The notes: generated by a model from the letters alone, not told the origin. DNA of 6,718 nucleotides from Clostridium sp. (GCA_018372555.1 JAHAIU010000157.1:1-6718), one strand, 5' to 3'. Numbered from the stretch's first letter, positions 1 to 6,295 are shown. Numbers and translations are program-made.

Positions 1-41
1 AATCCATGTAGATCACTAGTTTGATAAATTACTAATTTCAT
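1..41 (-). CDS. Metallophosphoesterase / 5'-nucleotidase family protein, N-terminal fragment
   Basis: Only the first 13 codons are in the window; the gene runs off the left edge. The reading is MKLVIYQTSDLHG from an ATG at 39-41. The D-x-H-G motif (D10, H12) following a hydrophobic beta strand is metal-binding motif I of calcineurin-like phosphoesterases. The 'TSDLHG' form is typical of the 5'-nucleotidase/2',3'-cyclic-nucleotide phosphodiesterase branch. A clear GGAGG (46-50) precedes the ATG with a short 4-base spacing. No signal peptide is seen at this start, which suggests a cytoplasmic enzyme. It is co-oriented with the transporter operon and the structured RNA upstream, from which about 270 bases of AT-rich leader separate it. 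Family is fairly secure from the motif; substrate cannot be told from so short a piece. Confidence 0.7.
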   Translation of the reverse strand, partial: MKLVIYQTSDLHG

Positions 42-70
42 AGTACCTCCATTTTTTTCAATTAAGAGTT

Positions 71-118
71 AACAATTAATACTTAATAATTGTTGAAGTA
101 ATTTGTTTCAAATTACTT
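71..118 (-). repeat. Two abutting perfect hairpins upstream of the phosphoesterase start
   Basis: Two perfect inverted repeats sit almost back to back. AACAATTA (71-78) pairs with TAATTGTT (87-94) across an 8-base loop. AAGTAATTTG (96-105) pairs with CAAATTACTT (109-118) across a 3-base loop. On the minus strand they fall in the untranslated leader, about 20 bases before the ribosome binding site of the metallophosphoesterase gene. Neither is followed by a good T run on either strand, so they do not look like ordinary terminators. They could be mRNA-stabilising or regulatory hairpins, or DNA operators. AT-rich sequence gives palindromes easily, so function is uncertain. Confidence 0.45.
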
Positions 119-146
119 TATTAAAGTTTTTCAATTAATATTTAAT

Positions 147-175
147 TATTAATAAATTATTATAGTTTATTAATA
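147..175. repeat. Perfect 10-bp inverted repeat
   Basis: TATTAATAAA (147-156) is the exact reverse complement of TTTATTAATA (166-175), with a 9-base loop containing a minus-strand TATAAT (159-164). All pairs are A-T, so the hairpin is weak as RNA. It may be chance in a region of this composition. Confidence 0.3.
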
Positions 176-310
176 GCTTATACTATTCTTTATTTTAAAT
201 TACTTAAAATAATTTTTTATTAATTTGTAGTTAAAGTTTAATAGCTCTTCAATCAATTTATTCTAATAATTAAAGTAAGATTATTAACTTTTTTCTTAAT
301 AATTTTATTT

Positions 311-375
311 AGAGAATAGGAGCTGTTTTTAACATATTTATAATAAGTTAAAATAACAGCTCCTTGTAATTCTCT
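311..375 (-). terminator. Large terminator-like hairpin after the transporter operon and RNA
   Basis: AGGAGCTGTT (318-327) and AACAGCTCCT (355-364) form a perfect 10-bp GC-containing stem. It is continued inward by TTTAAC/GTTAAA (328-333 with 347-352) after a 2-base bulge, and outward by AGAGAAT/ATTCTCT (311-317 with 369-375) after a 4-base bulge. The loop is 13 bases. This is the only strong stem downstream of the operon and the most likely 3' end of its transcript and of the small RNA. The T run is poor on both strands: the minus strand continues ATTCTCTAAATAAAATTATT. Termination efficiency is therefore doubtful and some read-through to the left gene is plausible. The outer stem competes with the closing stem of the RNA structure at 366-518. 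Confidence 0.55.
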
Positions 376-424
376 TTATCCGATTGCTACCATTGCTAAC
401 ACTCCCACCCTTCTATAGTTGGAG

Positions 425-505
425 CTAAGCACTGCTACGCGCCTGGATTAGTTCTTCTAAACTTAAGATGTAGTAAATTATTCCTATTAAGAATACTCTA
501 CCCAA
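425..505 (-). other. Possible 26-codon small ORF inside the RNA (alternative reading)
   Basis: A TTG codon at 503-505 opens a 26-codon frame ending at TAG (425-427). It reads MGRVFLIGIIYYILSLEELI followed by QARSSA. An AGGTGA (515-520) sits 9 bases upstream, a usable ribosome binding site of the same type as that of the upstream permease gene. The product would be a hydrophobic segment with a short polar tail, resembling a membrane micropeptide. Against it: a TTG start, the frame lies wholly inside a stretch that folds well as RNA, and the SD would be at the very 5' end of a transcript from the local promoter. More likely coincidental than real. Confidence 0.2.
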
Positions 506-526
506 AGCTAAGAATCACCTTATATA

Positions 527-556
527 ATTATAGCATTATTCCCAAATAGAAGTTAA
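527..556 (-). promoter_or_regulatory. Extended -10 promoter for the structured RNA
   Basis: On the minus strand TGCTATAAT (527-535) is a perfect extended -10 element. A TTAACT (551-556, 4 of 6 to TTGACA) lies 18 bases upstream, inside the last codons of the solute-binding protein gene. Transcription would start near 520, exactly at the 5' edge of the predicted RNA fold. This supports an RNA made independently of the operon. Confidence 0.5.
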
Positions 557-1792
557 AGTAGCTTTAAATTCTTCTAATTTCTTAGTTACATCTGTTGTTG
601 GTTCAGCTAATATTGCTTCTAAAACAGTACCAGCTTCACGATATGCTGCATCAGCACCAGTCATAACTGGGTTTGTGTAAAGATTCTTAGTTGCATCAGC
701 AAGTATTGGAGCTATTAAGCTTCCAGAGTTCTTGTATTCATCAGATTCAATAGCACTTTGTCTGATTGGCATATAACCAGTTTCAATACCCCATTGAATT
801 TGCTTTTCTTTGCTAGTTAAGAACTTTAAGAATTCATAAGCAGCAGTTTTTTGTTCTGGTGTAGCACTTGAGAATACATATAAATCAGTACCTTGTTGTA
901 GTGATGCATTTGTTGGGTATGGAGCAGCTCCAACTTCAAACTTATCACCTACACCTTGCTTAACAAAGTTTTCACCAGCATTTGAACCAACATACATACC
1001 TACAGTTTCATTACCAAATGGTCCTGATAAGTACTTATCTGTTCCAGCAATTCTAAAGTAACCTTCTTTAACACCTTCTAAGTAATAGTTAACAGCTTTA
1101 GCTGATTCTTCACTAGTTACATCAAAGTTATTATCAAATGTCTTTCCTTCACTCTTTAAGAAAGTTGTATAGTAGTTATTTAATGAGTCAAATCCAGCTC
1201 CTGGGATGCCCTTCTTTTCTTTTATTGTCTTAGCAACTTGAACAAGCTCATTATAGTTTGTTGGAGCTTTTAATCCTAATTCATCAAATAAAGTCTTGTT
1301 ATACCATATAACTTCTGTTGACTTATTAAATGGCATACCATATATTTTTCCATCTATAGTAGCTGCTTCTCTAAGACTTGGTAATATATCTTCATAATTA
1401 TCAAATTTTAAAGTTTCATTTTCAATATATGGAGCTAAATCAGTTACTAGTCCATCTTGAATTGGATTGAACATCCAATCTGGGTAAGCTTGAGTTAAAG
1501 TTGGTAAGTCTTTAGGACTTGCAACTGTAGCAGTTATTTTTTGTTGTAAATCTGGGTAACTTGATTGATTTTGTAAAGTTACTGTTATATTAGAGTTTTG
1601 AGCCATAAACTCATCTGTTAATTTTTGTAGAGATTTTTCTAAGTCTCCATTCATTGCATGCCAGAAAGTAATTTCAACAGGTGAAGTAATTTCTGTAACA
1701 ATGTCTTCGTTAGATGTTCCTGCTCCCTTTGTTCCACATCCAGTTAATAAACCTAATGAAAGTGTAAGAGCAATTAACTTTTTAAATTTCAT
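536..1792 (-). CDS. UgpB-like extracellular solute-binding lipoprotein (ABC importer, family 1)
   Basis: This 418-residue protein is the substrate receptor of the importer encoded upstream. A short basic N-terminus and hydrophobic core end in a lipobox L-T-G-C with Cys19, so it should be a membrane-anchored lipoprotein outside the cell. Family 1 features include FWHAMNGDLEKSL (43-55), which closely resembles the start of mature UgpB, and YGMPFNKSTEVIWYN (151-165), typical of CUT1 sugar-binding proteins. GTDLYVFSSA (301-310) and TGYMPIR (338-344), again UgpB-like, follow. The start is supported by a strong GGAGGGG (1799-1805) six bases before the ATG. It is the last operon gene, 15 bases after the hydrolase stop; the strong ribosome binding site fits the usual excess of binding protein over permease. 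Glycerol-3-phosphate or a glycerophosphodiester is the best-guess ligand, but a sugar cannot be excluded from sequence alone. Confidence 0.9.
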   Translation of the reverse strand: MKFKKLIALTLSLGLLTGCGTKGAGTSNEDIVTEITSPVEITFWHAMNGDLEKSLQKLTDEFMAQNSNITVTLQNQSSYPDLQQKITATVASPKDLPTLTQAYPDWMFNPIQDGLVTDLAPYIENETLKFDNYEDILPSLREAATIDGKIYGMPFNKSTEVIWYNKTLFDELGLKAPTNYNELVQVAKTIKEKKGIPGAGFDSLNNYYTTFLKSEGKTFDNNFDVTSEESAKAVNYYLEGVKEGYFRIAGTDKYLSGPFGNETVGMYVGSNAGENFVKQGVGDKFEVGAAPYPTNASLQQGTDLYVFSSATPEQKTAAYEFLKFLTSKEKQIQWGIETGYMPIRQSAIESDEYKNSGSLIAPILADATKNLYTNPVMTGADAAYREAGTVLEAILAEPTTDVTKKLEEFKATLTSIWE

Positions 1793-1807
1793 TATTTTCC
1801 CCTCCGG

Positions 1808-3103
1808 TTATATAGTTTGTTTCTTTTCTGGTAAAAGAACATCACCATTTTCATTATAAAGTTTTTCAGGACGATAAGAATGTATTGGTACTAATAACTT
1901 AGGTTTAATTAAGTTAATTATCTCAATTAAATCATAAGGATGAGCATGCCCACTACATGAAACTCTTTCGAATTTAATATTTCTTTCTTCAAATTTGTTT
2001 ACAAATGGTGTGTATGCTGGATCAAAATCACCTAATGGCACTGCATTAGAATGAATATAAATTCCATCTTCCTGTAATTTATCTATATATTCAATGGCAA
2101 GTTTATCTAATTGCCAGAAAAAGCTACCTTTATCATTTAATAATTCTTCAAAATCAATTTTAAGCTTTTCATCTAATCCATAATCTGTATTATCTAATTG
2201 ATAATAATAAGACTCATATCCTGTTGCTTCCTTAAGAACATATGAATAATATGCATCTAGCACAACTTTTCTTGAATTAGATTTTATAATATTTAATATT
2301 CTTTCTATATTAGAAATATAGTAATTAAATGTTATTTGCTTATCAGGATTATTATTAACTATTTCATTTATTCTATCTATTAATTCTGGTTCATTTGATA
2401 TTTCTTTATCGCTAACATCATCGTCAAAGTCTTGGAATGAAACACTTACACCCTCTATTAATAGAACGTCGCATTTTTCACTTTCTTTGCAGAATCTTAA
2501 TGTAGCATCTTTTCTATATCCATGAAGTCTTATATCTCCAGTGTAAGAAATAACTAAATCTGGAGTTTCAATTAATAGTCCACAAGCACCATAGGCATCA
2601 TGGTCAACTGGCATTACCTTAACTTTAATCTTGCCAATTTCTATAACTTCATATTCTTTAACTCCAATTATATCTCTTGTATTCTTACCCTTGTTTTCAT
2701 ATAAAGGAAATAAGAAATCATTATTAATATTTAAGGTATTTAATAGTGATTTTGTTCCTTCTAACATATATAAAGGTACTTCTGGATTTAAGTAATTTAT
2801 AATTTTAGAATGATCTAAATGCATATGTGATAAAAATACTGCTGTATTTTTAAATTTATTTTCCTTTGATTCATATCCCTTTAATGGAATACTAGGATCA
2901 AACATATTATCTAAATATGGTACTAACTTTTCATCTAATAAACCTTGTAAATCTTCTGGCTGTACTGGAGCCTTTGGATCATACTCACTACCAAAATCAA
3001 AGAATATATGACTATCTTCATAAACTACTTCAATTATTGTTCCACCAATAGTTAATATACCATTGTGAAAAGTAATTTTTGTCTTTTTATCCTTTAACAC
3101 CAC
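1808..3103 (-). CDS. Metallo-beta-lactamase-fold hydrolase with RNase J/beta-CASP-like features
   Basis: With the GTG start at 3101-3103 the protein has 431 residues. The open frame extends three codons further to a TTG that abuts the AGGAG (3113-3117); the GTG lies at 9-base spacing and is preferred. The two-metal site looks complete: HMHLDH at 93-98, H168 in PVDHDAYG, D190 in YTGDIRLHG, and a late His (408) in VPIHSYRPE. Residues about 210-385 form an insert whose YYISNIERI (about 261-269) resembles the SN-x-x-R segment of RNase J, and SCSGHAHPYDL (382-392) resembles the RNase J S-G-H-A-S motif, with His in place of the last Ser. It is shorter than RNase J (about 555 residues), lacking its C-terminal domain. 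No signal peptide: cytoplasmic. It starts inside the end of the permease gene (17-base overlap). A phosphodiesterase or nuclease role is inferred from family; the substrate is unknown. Confidence 0.85.
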   Translation of the reverse strand: MVLKDKKTKITFHNGILTIGGTIIEVVYEDSHIFFDFGSEYDPKAPVQPEDLQGLLDEKLVPYLDNMFDPSIPLKGYESKENKFKNTAVFLSHMHLDHSKIINYLNPEVPLYMLEGTKSLLNTLNINNDFLFPLYENKGKNTRDIIGVKEYEVIEIGKIKVKVMPVDHDAYGACGLLIETPDLVISYTGDIRLHGYRKDATLRFCKESEKCDVLLIEGVSVSFQDFDDDVSDKEISNEPELIDRINEIVNNNPDKQITFNYYISNIERILNIIKSNSRKVVLDAYYSYVLKEATGYESYYYQLDNTDYGLDEKLKIDFEELLNDKGSFFWQLDKLAIEYIDKLQEDGIYIHSNAVPLGDFDPAYTPFVNKFEERNIKFERVSCSGHAHPYDLIEIINLIKPKLLVPIHSYRPEKLYNENGDVLLPEKKQTI

Positions 3104-3905
3104 TCTTAACAACTCCTCTAATAATTTGTTTTCTAAAGATTAAGTATAAAATTAGTATTGGTACAATGGCTATTGTTGATGCTGCCATCTGAAGTTGTAC
3201 ATTTGTACCACTTTCTGTTGCAAAGGAACTTAATCCATTACTTAGTAATCTCATTTCCTTACTATTTGTAACTAATATTGGCCATAAGAATGCGTTCCAT
3301 CCATTAATGAAACTTAAAATTCCCATAGTAAATAATGCTGGTTTTGCTAAAGGTATTAATATTTTTTTAATAAATTCTAAATCTGAACATCCATCTACTT
3401 TTGCAGCCTTATAGTAAGATATAGGAATACTTGTTAAATACTCTTTTAAGTAGAATATATAAAATACACTTGCAAGAGATGGTATTATTAGTGCTGTATA
3501 TGTATCTAATAAACCAAGCTGTGCTATAGTTTGATAGTTTGTAAATACTGTAACTTCATAAGGCACCATTAATAAAGCAGCCATACCTAATACTAAAATA
3601 TTCTTGTACTTGAATTCTAATTTAACTAGTGCAAAACTAGCTAGTATAGACGTAATTACTGTTCCTATTGTTGATATACCAGAAACAAATATTGTATTAA
3701 AGAAATATCTTACAAATGGAGCCTGCTCCATTGCAAGTGAAAAGTTATTCCACTGAAATTCTTTAGGAAATAATGTTGGTGGTATACTTGTCGCTTCTTG
3801 ATAAGTCATTAAGCTTGACAAAATCATATATACAAAAGGAAATAATGTAATAATGGCCATTAATACTATAAAGGTTTTTGATAAAACTAAATTAACTTTC
3901 TTCAT
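3087..3905 (-). CDS. UgpE/MalG-like ABC transporter permease
   Basis: This 272-residue inner-membrane protein is one half of the translocation channel. About six hydrophobic segments are visible near residues 9-30, 70-95, 102-122, 137-155, 188-212 and 240-258. The cytoplasmic EAA loop, which docks on the ATPase, is YYKAAKVDGCSDLEFIKKIL and following (164-189), with the conserved A-A-x-x-D-G and a proline-ended helix. Length and topology match the MalG/UgpE half of CUT1 importers. AGGTG (3911-3915) lies five bases before the ATG and overlaps the stop codon of the preceding permease gene, so translation is probably coupled. Its 3' end overlaps the start of the hydrolase gene. Assignment as a CUT1 permease is firm; the Ugp subtype rests on the neighbouring binding protein. 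Confidence 0.93.
   Translation of the reverse strand: MKKVNLVLSKTFIVLMAIITLFPFVYMILSSLMTYQEATSIPPTLFPKEFQWNNFSLAMEQAPFVRYFFNTIFVSGISTIGTVITSILASFALVKLEFKYKNILVLGMAALLMVPYEVTVFTNYQTIAQLGLLDTYTALIIPSLASVFYIFYLKEYLTSIPISYYKAAKVDGCSDLEFIKKILIPLAKPALFTMGILSFINGWNAFLWPILVTNSKEMRLLSNGLSSFATESGTNVQLQMAASTIAIVPILILYLIFRKQIIRGVVKSGVKG
3113..3119 (-). promoter_or_regulatory. Ribosome binding site fixing the hydrolase start
   Basis: AGAGGAG on the minus strand, inside the 3' end of the permease gene. The in-frame TTG at 3110-3112 abuts it with no spacing, while the GTG at 3101-3103 is nine bases away. A second GTG (3098-3100) is twelve bases away and less likely. Confidence 0.7.
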
Positions 3906-3913
3906 TTCTTCAC

Positions 3914-4795
3914 CTACTTAGATATTCTTTTTAATATACGATTTTGAATTAATGTGAAAATTAAAATTAAACCAAATAAGATAACTGCTGCTGCCATACC
4001 TTGGCCATAACGGTTTTCCACATAGAACTTATTGAATATGTAGAATACGGCAGTTGTTGCACTATCTGCAATCCCAGCTTTACCGTTAAATATAGAAAAT
4101 ACTTGAGCATATACCTTAAATGCATTAATAAAATTAACCATTAATAAAAATGTAATAATTGGTATCATTTGAGGTAAAGTTATTCTAAAGAACTGCTCCA
4201 TTTTTGTCGCCCCAAACATATCTGCAACCTTATAATAGCTTTTATCAACATTTCTAAGACCTGAAAGTAATATTATTATATTAAAGGCAAGTCCTGACCA
4301 AATCCCAAATATTATTAGAGTAATCATACTCATATTTGGGTCATCTAAGAAATTAAATGGCCCTACGTTGAATAATCCTAATACGTAGTTTACAAATCCA
4401 TACTCACCATTTAATAAAAATCTGAATACAATACCAACTGCAATTACACTTGTTAAATATGGTATAAAGAATATTGTTTCAAAAACATCTTTATACTTAA
4501 TTTTTTCATATATTGTAATAGCAATGAACATAGATATAATTAGTCCTACAGGTACTACAACAAAAGCAAAAAGTGCAGTATTACCTATAGCTGTATGAAA
4601 CTTAGGATCTTTAAGTACTACTTCGAAATTTTTAAATCCATTAAATGTTAAATTATTTAAGGTTCCCTTTTGCAAAGACATAATAAATGTTCTTATTAAA
4701 GGTAACACGTTAAATATTCCGACGATTATTAAAGCAGGCATTAAAAACAGCCATGCTTGTGGTGAATTCTCTGCTCTATACTTAAACTTCTTCAT
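3914..4795 (-). CDS. UgpA/MalF-like ABC transporter permease
   Basis: This 293-residue integral membrane protein is the partner channel subunit. Hydrophobic segments lie near 13-38, 72-95, 107-127, 157-178, 208-230 and 265-284. The EAA loop is YYKVADMFGATKMEQFFRIT, then LPQMIP (187-212); the usual D-G is D192 followed by M-F-G, with the G-A and the T-L-P end conserved. The short N-terminus and single periplasmic-type loop match UgpA/LacF-type subunits rather than enterobacterial MalF, which is longer. Its ATG shares one base with the ATPase stop (TAATG), and only a distant GGAG (4809-4812) precedes it, so translation very likely depends on ribosomes finishing the ATPase. It ends 8 bases before the next permease. 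Confident as a CUT1 permease. Confidence 0.93.
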   Translation of the reverse strand: MKKFKYRAENSPQAWLFLMPALIIVGIFNVLPLIRTFIMSLQKGTLNNLTFNGFKNFEVVLKDPKFHTAIGNTALFAFVVVPVGLIISMFIAITIYEKIKYKDVFETIFFIPYLTSVIAVGIVFRFLLNGEYGFVNYVLGLFNVGPFNFLDDPNMSMITLIIFGIWSGLAFNIIILLSGLRNVDKSYYKVADMFGATKMEQFFRITLPQMIPIITFLLMVNFINAFKVYAQVFSIFNGKAGIADSATTAVFYIFNKFYVENRYGQGMAAAVILFGLILIFTLIQNRILKRISK

Positions 4796-5865
4796 TAGTA
4801 CACTCTAACTCCATTCTCTTGGAATAAATAAATTCCGTTATAGTCAATATCAAAGCCTATTTTATCACCTTCTGATACCTTTTTACTTATATCTGTAATA
4901 GACTTTGCATTTGTATCATTAACCTTAAAGTTTATAATACAATCTTTACCTATTAACTCTATTGATTCAACTTCAACTGTAAATAATGGATTTGTACTTA
5001 TTTCAAAGTATTCTGGTCTTATACCTACTATATAGTTTTCTTCTGTTAACTCCCCTTTAAATCTATCTTTATTTAAAAGACTTAAATCAATATTGAAATC
5101 CTTAGCCTTTAATACATTTCCCTCTTTTTTCATATCTATTAAGTTAATTATTGGATTTCCCATAAACTTAGCTACGAAAAGATTTTCCGGTTCTAAATAA
5201 AGATTTTGAGGTATATCAAATTGCTGAACTATACCTTCATTCATTAATACAATTCTATCACTTATTGACAATGCTTCTTCTTGGTCATGAGTAACGAAAA
5301 TAGTAGTTATACCAATTTCTTTAACTAGTCTTCTGATTTCTTCTCTAATCTTTAATCTTAATCTAGCATCTAAATTACTTAAAGGTTCATCAAGTAATAA
5401 TATTCTTGGATTTTGAACTAACGCTCTAGTTATTGCAACTCTTTGTTGTTGTCCACCTGACATTTCACCTGGCTTTTTATCAGCTAACTCTTCAATACTA
5501 GTAATTTTCATATATTTTTTAGCTACTTCCATAGCTTCACTCTTAGTTTTTTTATTTTTACCAACAGTTAGTGGAAACATTACATTTTCTAAAACTGTCA
5601 TATGTGGATATAAAGCGTAATTTTGAAATACTAATCCAATACCTCTATCTTTAGGATGCTTACCAATAACAGATTCATTAGCAAATCTTATATCCCCATC
5701 ACTTGGATCTAGAAGTCCGGCTAATAAGTTTAAGATAGTAGTTTTTCCGCAACCACTAGGTCCTAAAAGACAAACTAATTCACCTTCATTAATTTTAAGA
5801 TCAATGCTTTTTAAAGCTTCATAACCATTGCTATAAACCTTTTTAAGTTTTTCAATATGTATCAT
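4795..5865 (-). CDS. UgpC/MsmX-like ABC transporter ATPase
   Basis: This 356-residue cytoplasmic ATPase powers the importer. Numbered from the ATG at 5863-5865: Walker A GPSGCGKTT (35-43), Q-loop Gln81 in VFQNYALYPHMTV, signature MSGGQQQR (135-142, Met for the usual Leu), Walker B ILLLDEP (155-161), D-loop SNLDA (163-167) and H-loop His193 in VTHDQEEA. The C-terminal part (about 235-356), with VGIRPEYF at 280-287, is the TOBE/OB regulatory domain of MalK/UgpC-type ATPases. The frame is open four codons further to a TTG, but that codon is part of the GAGGTGG ribosome binding site (5869-5875); the ATG six bases after GAGG is the likely start. It is the first gene of the operon. Such ATPases may serve more than one permease pair, so specificity cannot be read from it. 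Confidence 0.95.
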   Translation of the reverse strand: MIHIEKLKKVYSNGYEALKSIDLKINEGELVCLLGPSGCGKTTILNLLAGLLDPSDGDIRFANESVIGKHPKDRGIGLVFQNYALYPHMTVLENVMFPLTVGKNKKTKSEAMEVAKKYMKITSIEELADKKPGEMSGGQQQRVAITRALVQNPRILLLDEPLSNLDARLRLKIREEIRRLVKEIGITTIFVTHDQEEALSISDRIVLMNEGIVQQFDIPQNLYLEPENLFVAKFMGNPIINLIDMKKEGNVLKAKDFNIDLSLLNKDRFKGELTEENYIVGIRPEYFEISTNPLFTVEVESIELIGKDCIINFKVNDTNAKSITDISKKVSEGDKIGFDIDYNGIYLFQENGVRVY

Positions 5866-5868
5866 GTG

Positions 5869-5875
5869 CCACCTC
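5869..5875 (-). promoter_or_regulatory. Ribosome binding site fixing the ATPase start
   Basis: GAGGTGG on the minus strand, with six bases between GAGG and the ATG at 5863-5865. It overlaps the upstream in-frame TTG (5875-5877), which therefore cannot be the start. Confidence 0.8.
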
Positions 5876-5914
5876 AAATAATTATTTTTTCTATTAAGCT
5901 TCTATACTCTATAA

Positions 5915-5943
5915 ATTATACTAAATATATATTTTCATGACAA
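5915..5943 (-). promoter_or_regulatory. Sigma-A-type promoter of the transporter operon
   Basis: On the minus strand TTGTCA (5938-5943, 5 of 6 to consensus) and TATAAT (5915-5920, perfect) are separated by 17 bases. A-rich tracts lie upstream of the -35 and could act as an UP element. The predicted start near 5908 gives a leader of about 43 bases. I see no cre-like site or convincing symmetric operator over it, so the regulator, if any, is not visible. Confidence 0.8.
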
Positions 5944-6257
5944 TATATTATGCTTTATTACTTTATTTTTAACACTCTATTAACCTTTCAAATAACATTT
6001 AAGTATTATTAATGTTTTTAATATAATTTTACATTTATGAAAATTTTAGTATTTTTTACGTCTTTATTATAGTTTTTGAAATATAAAATTAATTATTCAA
6101 AATAAAAATATTAATAATCTGTAAGATTTAAATATAACATATTTTTTCCTATTATAGAAGATTTTTTTGTTTTTTAGTTTAATTTTTCTACATGTTTCAA
6201 CATCAAAAATAATTATTCACATTTCAATTTATCGAAATAATGCTAGTTTTTCTCAGT

Positions 6258-6295
6258 TAAATTACATAAAAATAAAATTATTTATATGTAATTTA
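6258..6295 (+). promoter_or_regulatory. 11-bp perfect dyad upstream of the NUDIX gene
   Basis: TAAATTACATA (6258-6268) is the exact reverse complement of TATGTAATTTA (6285-6295), separated by 16 bases that contain a further short AAATAA/TTATTT dyad. The right arm overlaps the best -35 candidate of the NUDIX gene. The position suggests an operator; a cruciform or chance palindrome in AT-rich DNA is also possible. No regulator family is recognised from the half-sites. Confidence 0.4.

Larger units (their letters stand above)
42..310. other. AT-rich intergenic leader with hairpins
   Basis: This stretch of about 270 bases lies between the RNA/terminator block and the metallophosphoesterase gene. 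I see no gene in it. It is extremely A+T-rich, with stop codons throughout all frames. It contains three perfect inverted repeats (71-94, 96-118, 147-175), annotated separately. A TATAAT on the minus strand at 159-164 has no convincing -35 partner at 16-18 bases, so the promoter of the metallophosphoesterase gene is not resolved. It may be transcribed from further upstream. Confidence 0.6.
311..520 (-). ncRNA. Candidate structured non-coding RNA (family not identified)
   Basis: The block stands out as a GC island: 35 of 70 bases in 381-450 are G or C, against far lower values on its left. Read on the minus strand, a coherent fold can be drawn by hand. P1 pairs 511-518 with 366-373 (8 bp, one G-U) and 504-507 with 374-377 (4 bp), with a 3-base bulge. 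P2 is a hairpin pairing 498-501 with 470-473 and 491-495 with 479-483, with a 7-base loop. P3 pairs 445-448 with 378-381. P4 is a long imperfect hairpin, 421-434 with 391-405, with a 15-base loop. The terminator-like hairpin follows at once. The G-U pair in P1 favours the minus strand, as does a good minus-strand promoter ending at 527. It could be an independent small RNA of about 200 nt, the operon 3' UTR, or a leader of the gene at 1-41. Clostridial structured RNAs such as the raiA motif are candidates to compare; I make no assignment. Confidence 0.6.

Noticed and set aside
401..410. GGGTGGGAGT on the minus strand as a T-box or tRNA-like element
   Set aside because: The T-box core (G-G-T-G-G-A-A-C-C-G-C-G) is not completed, no anticodon-specifier stem is evident, and there is no T-loop or CCA-type acceptor stem for a tRNA.
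3104..3112. TTG start three codons upstream for the metallo-beta-lactamase-fold protein
   Set aside because: It abuts the AGGAG with no spacing; GTG at 3101-3103 is nine bases away.
5866..5877. TTG start four codons upstream for the ATPase
   Set aside because: The TTG overlaps the GAGGTGG ribosome binding site; the ATG is correctly spaced and begins the usual short N-terminus of the family.
6036..6071. 11-codon plus-strand frame starting ATGAAAATT
   Set aside because: No ribosome binding site, very short, in low-complexity AT-rich DNA.
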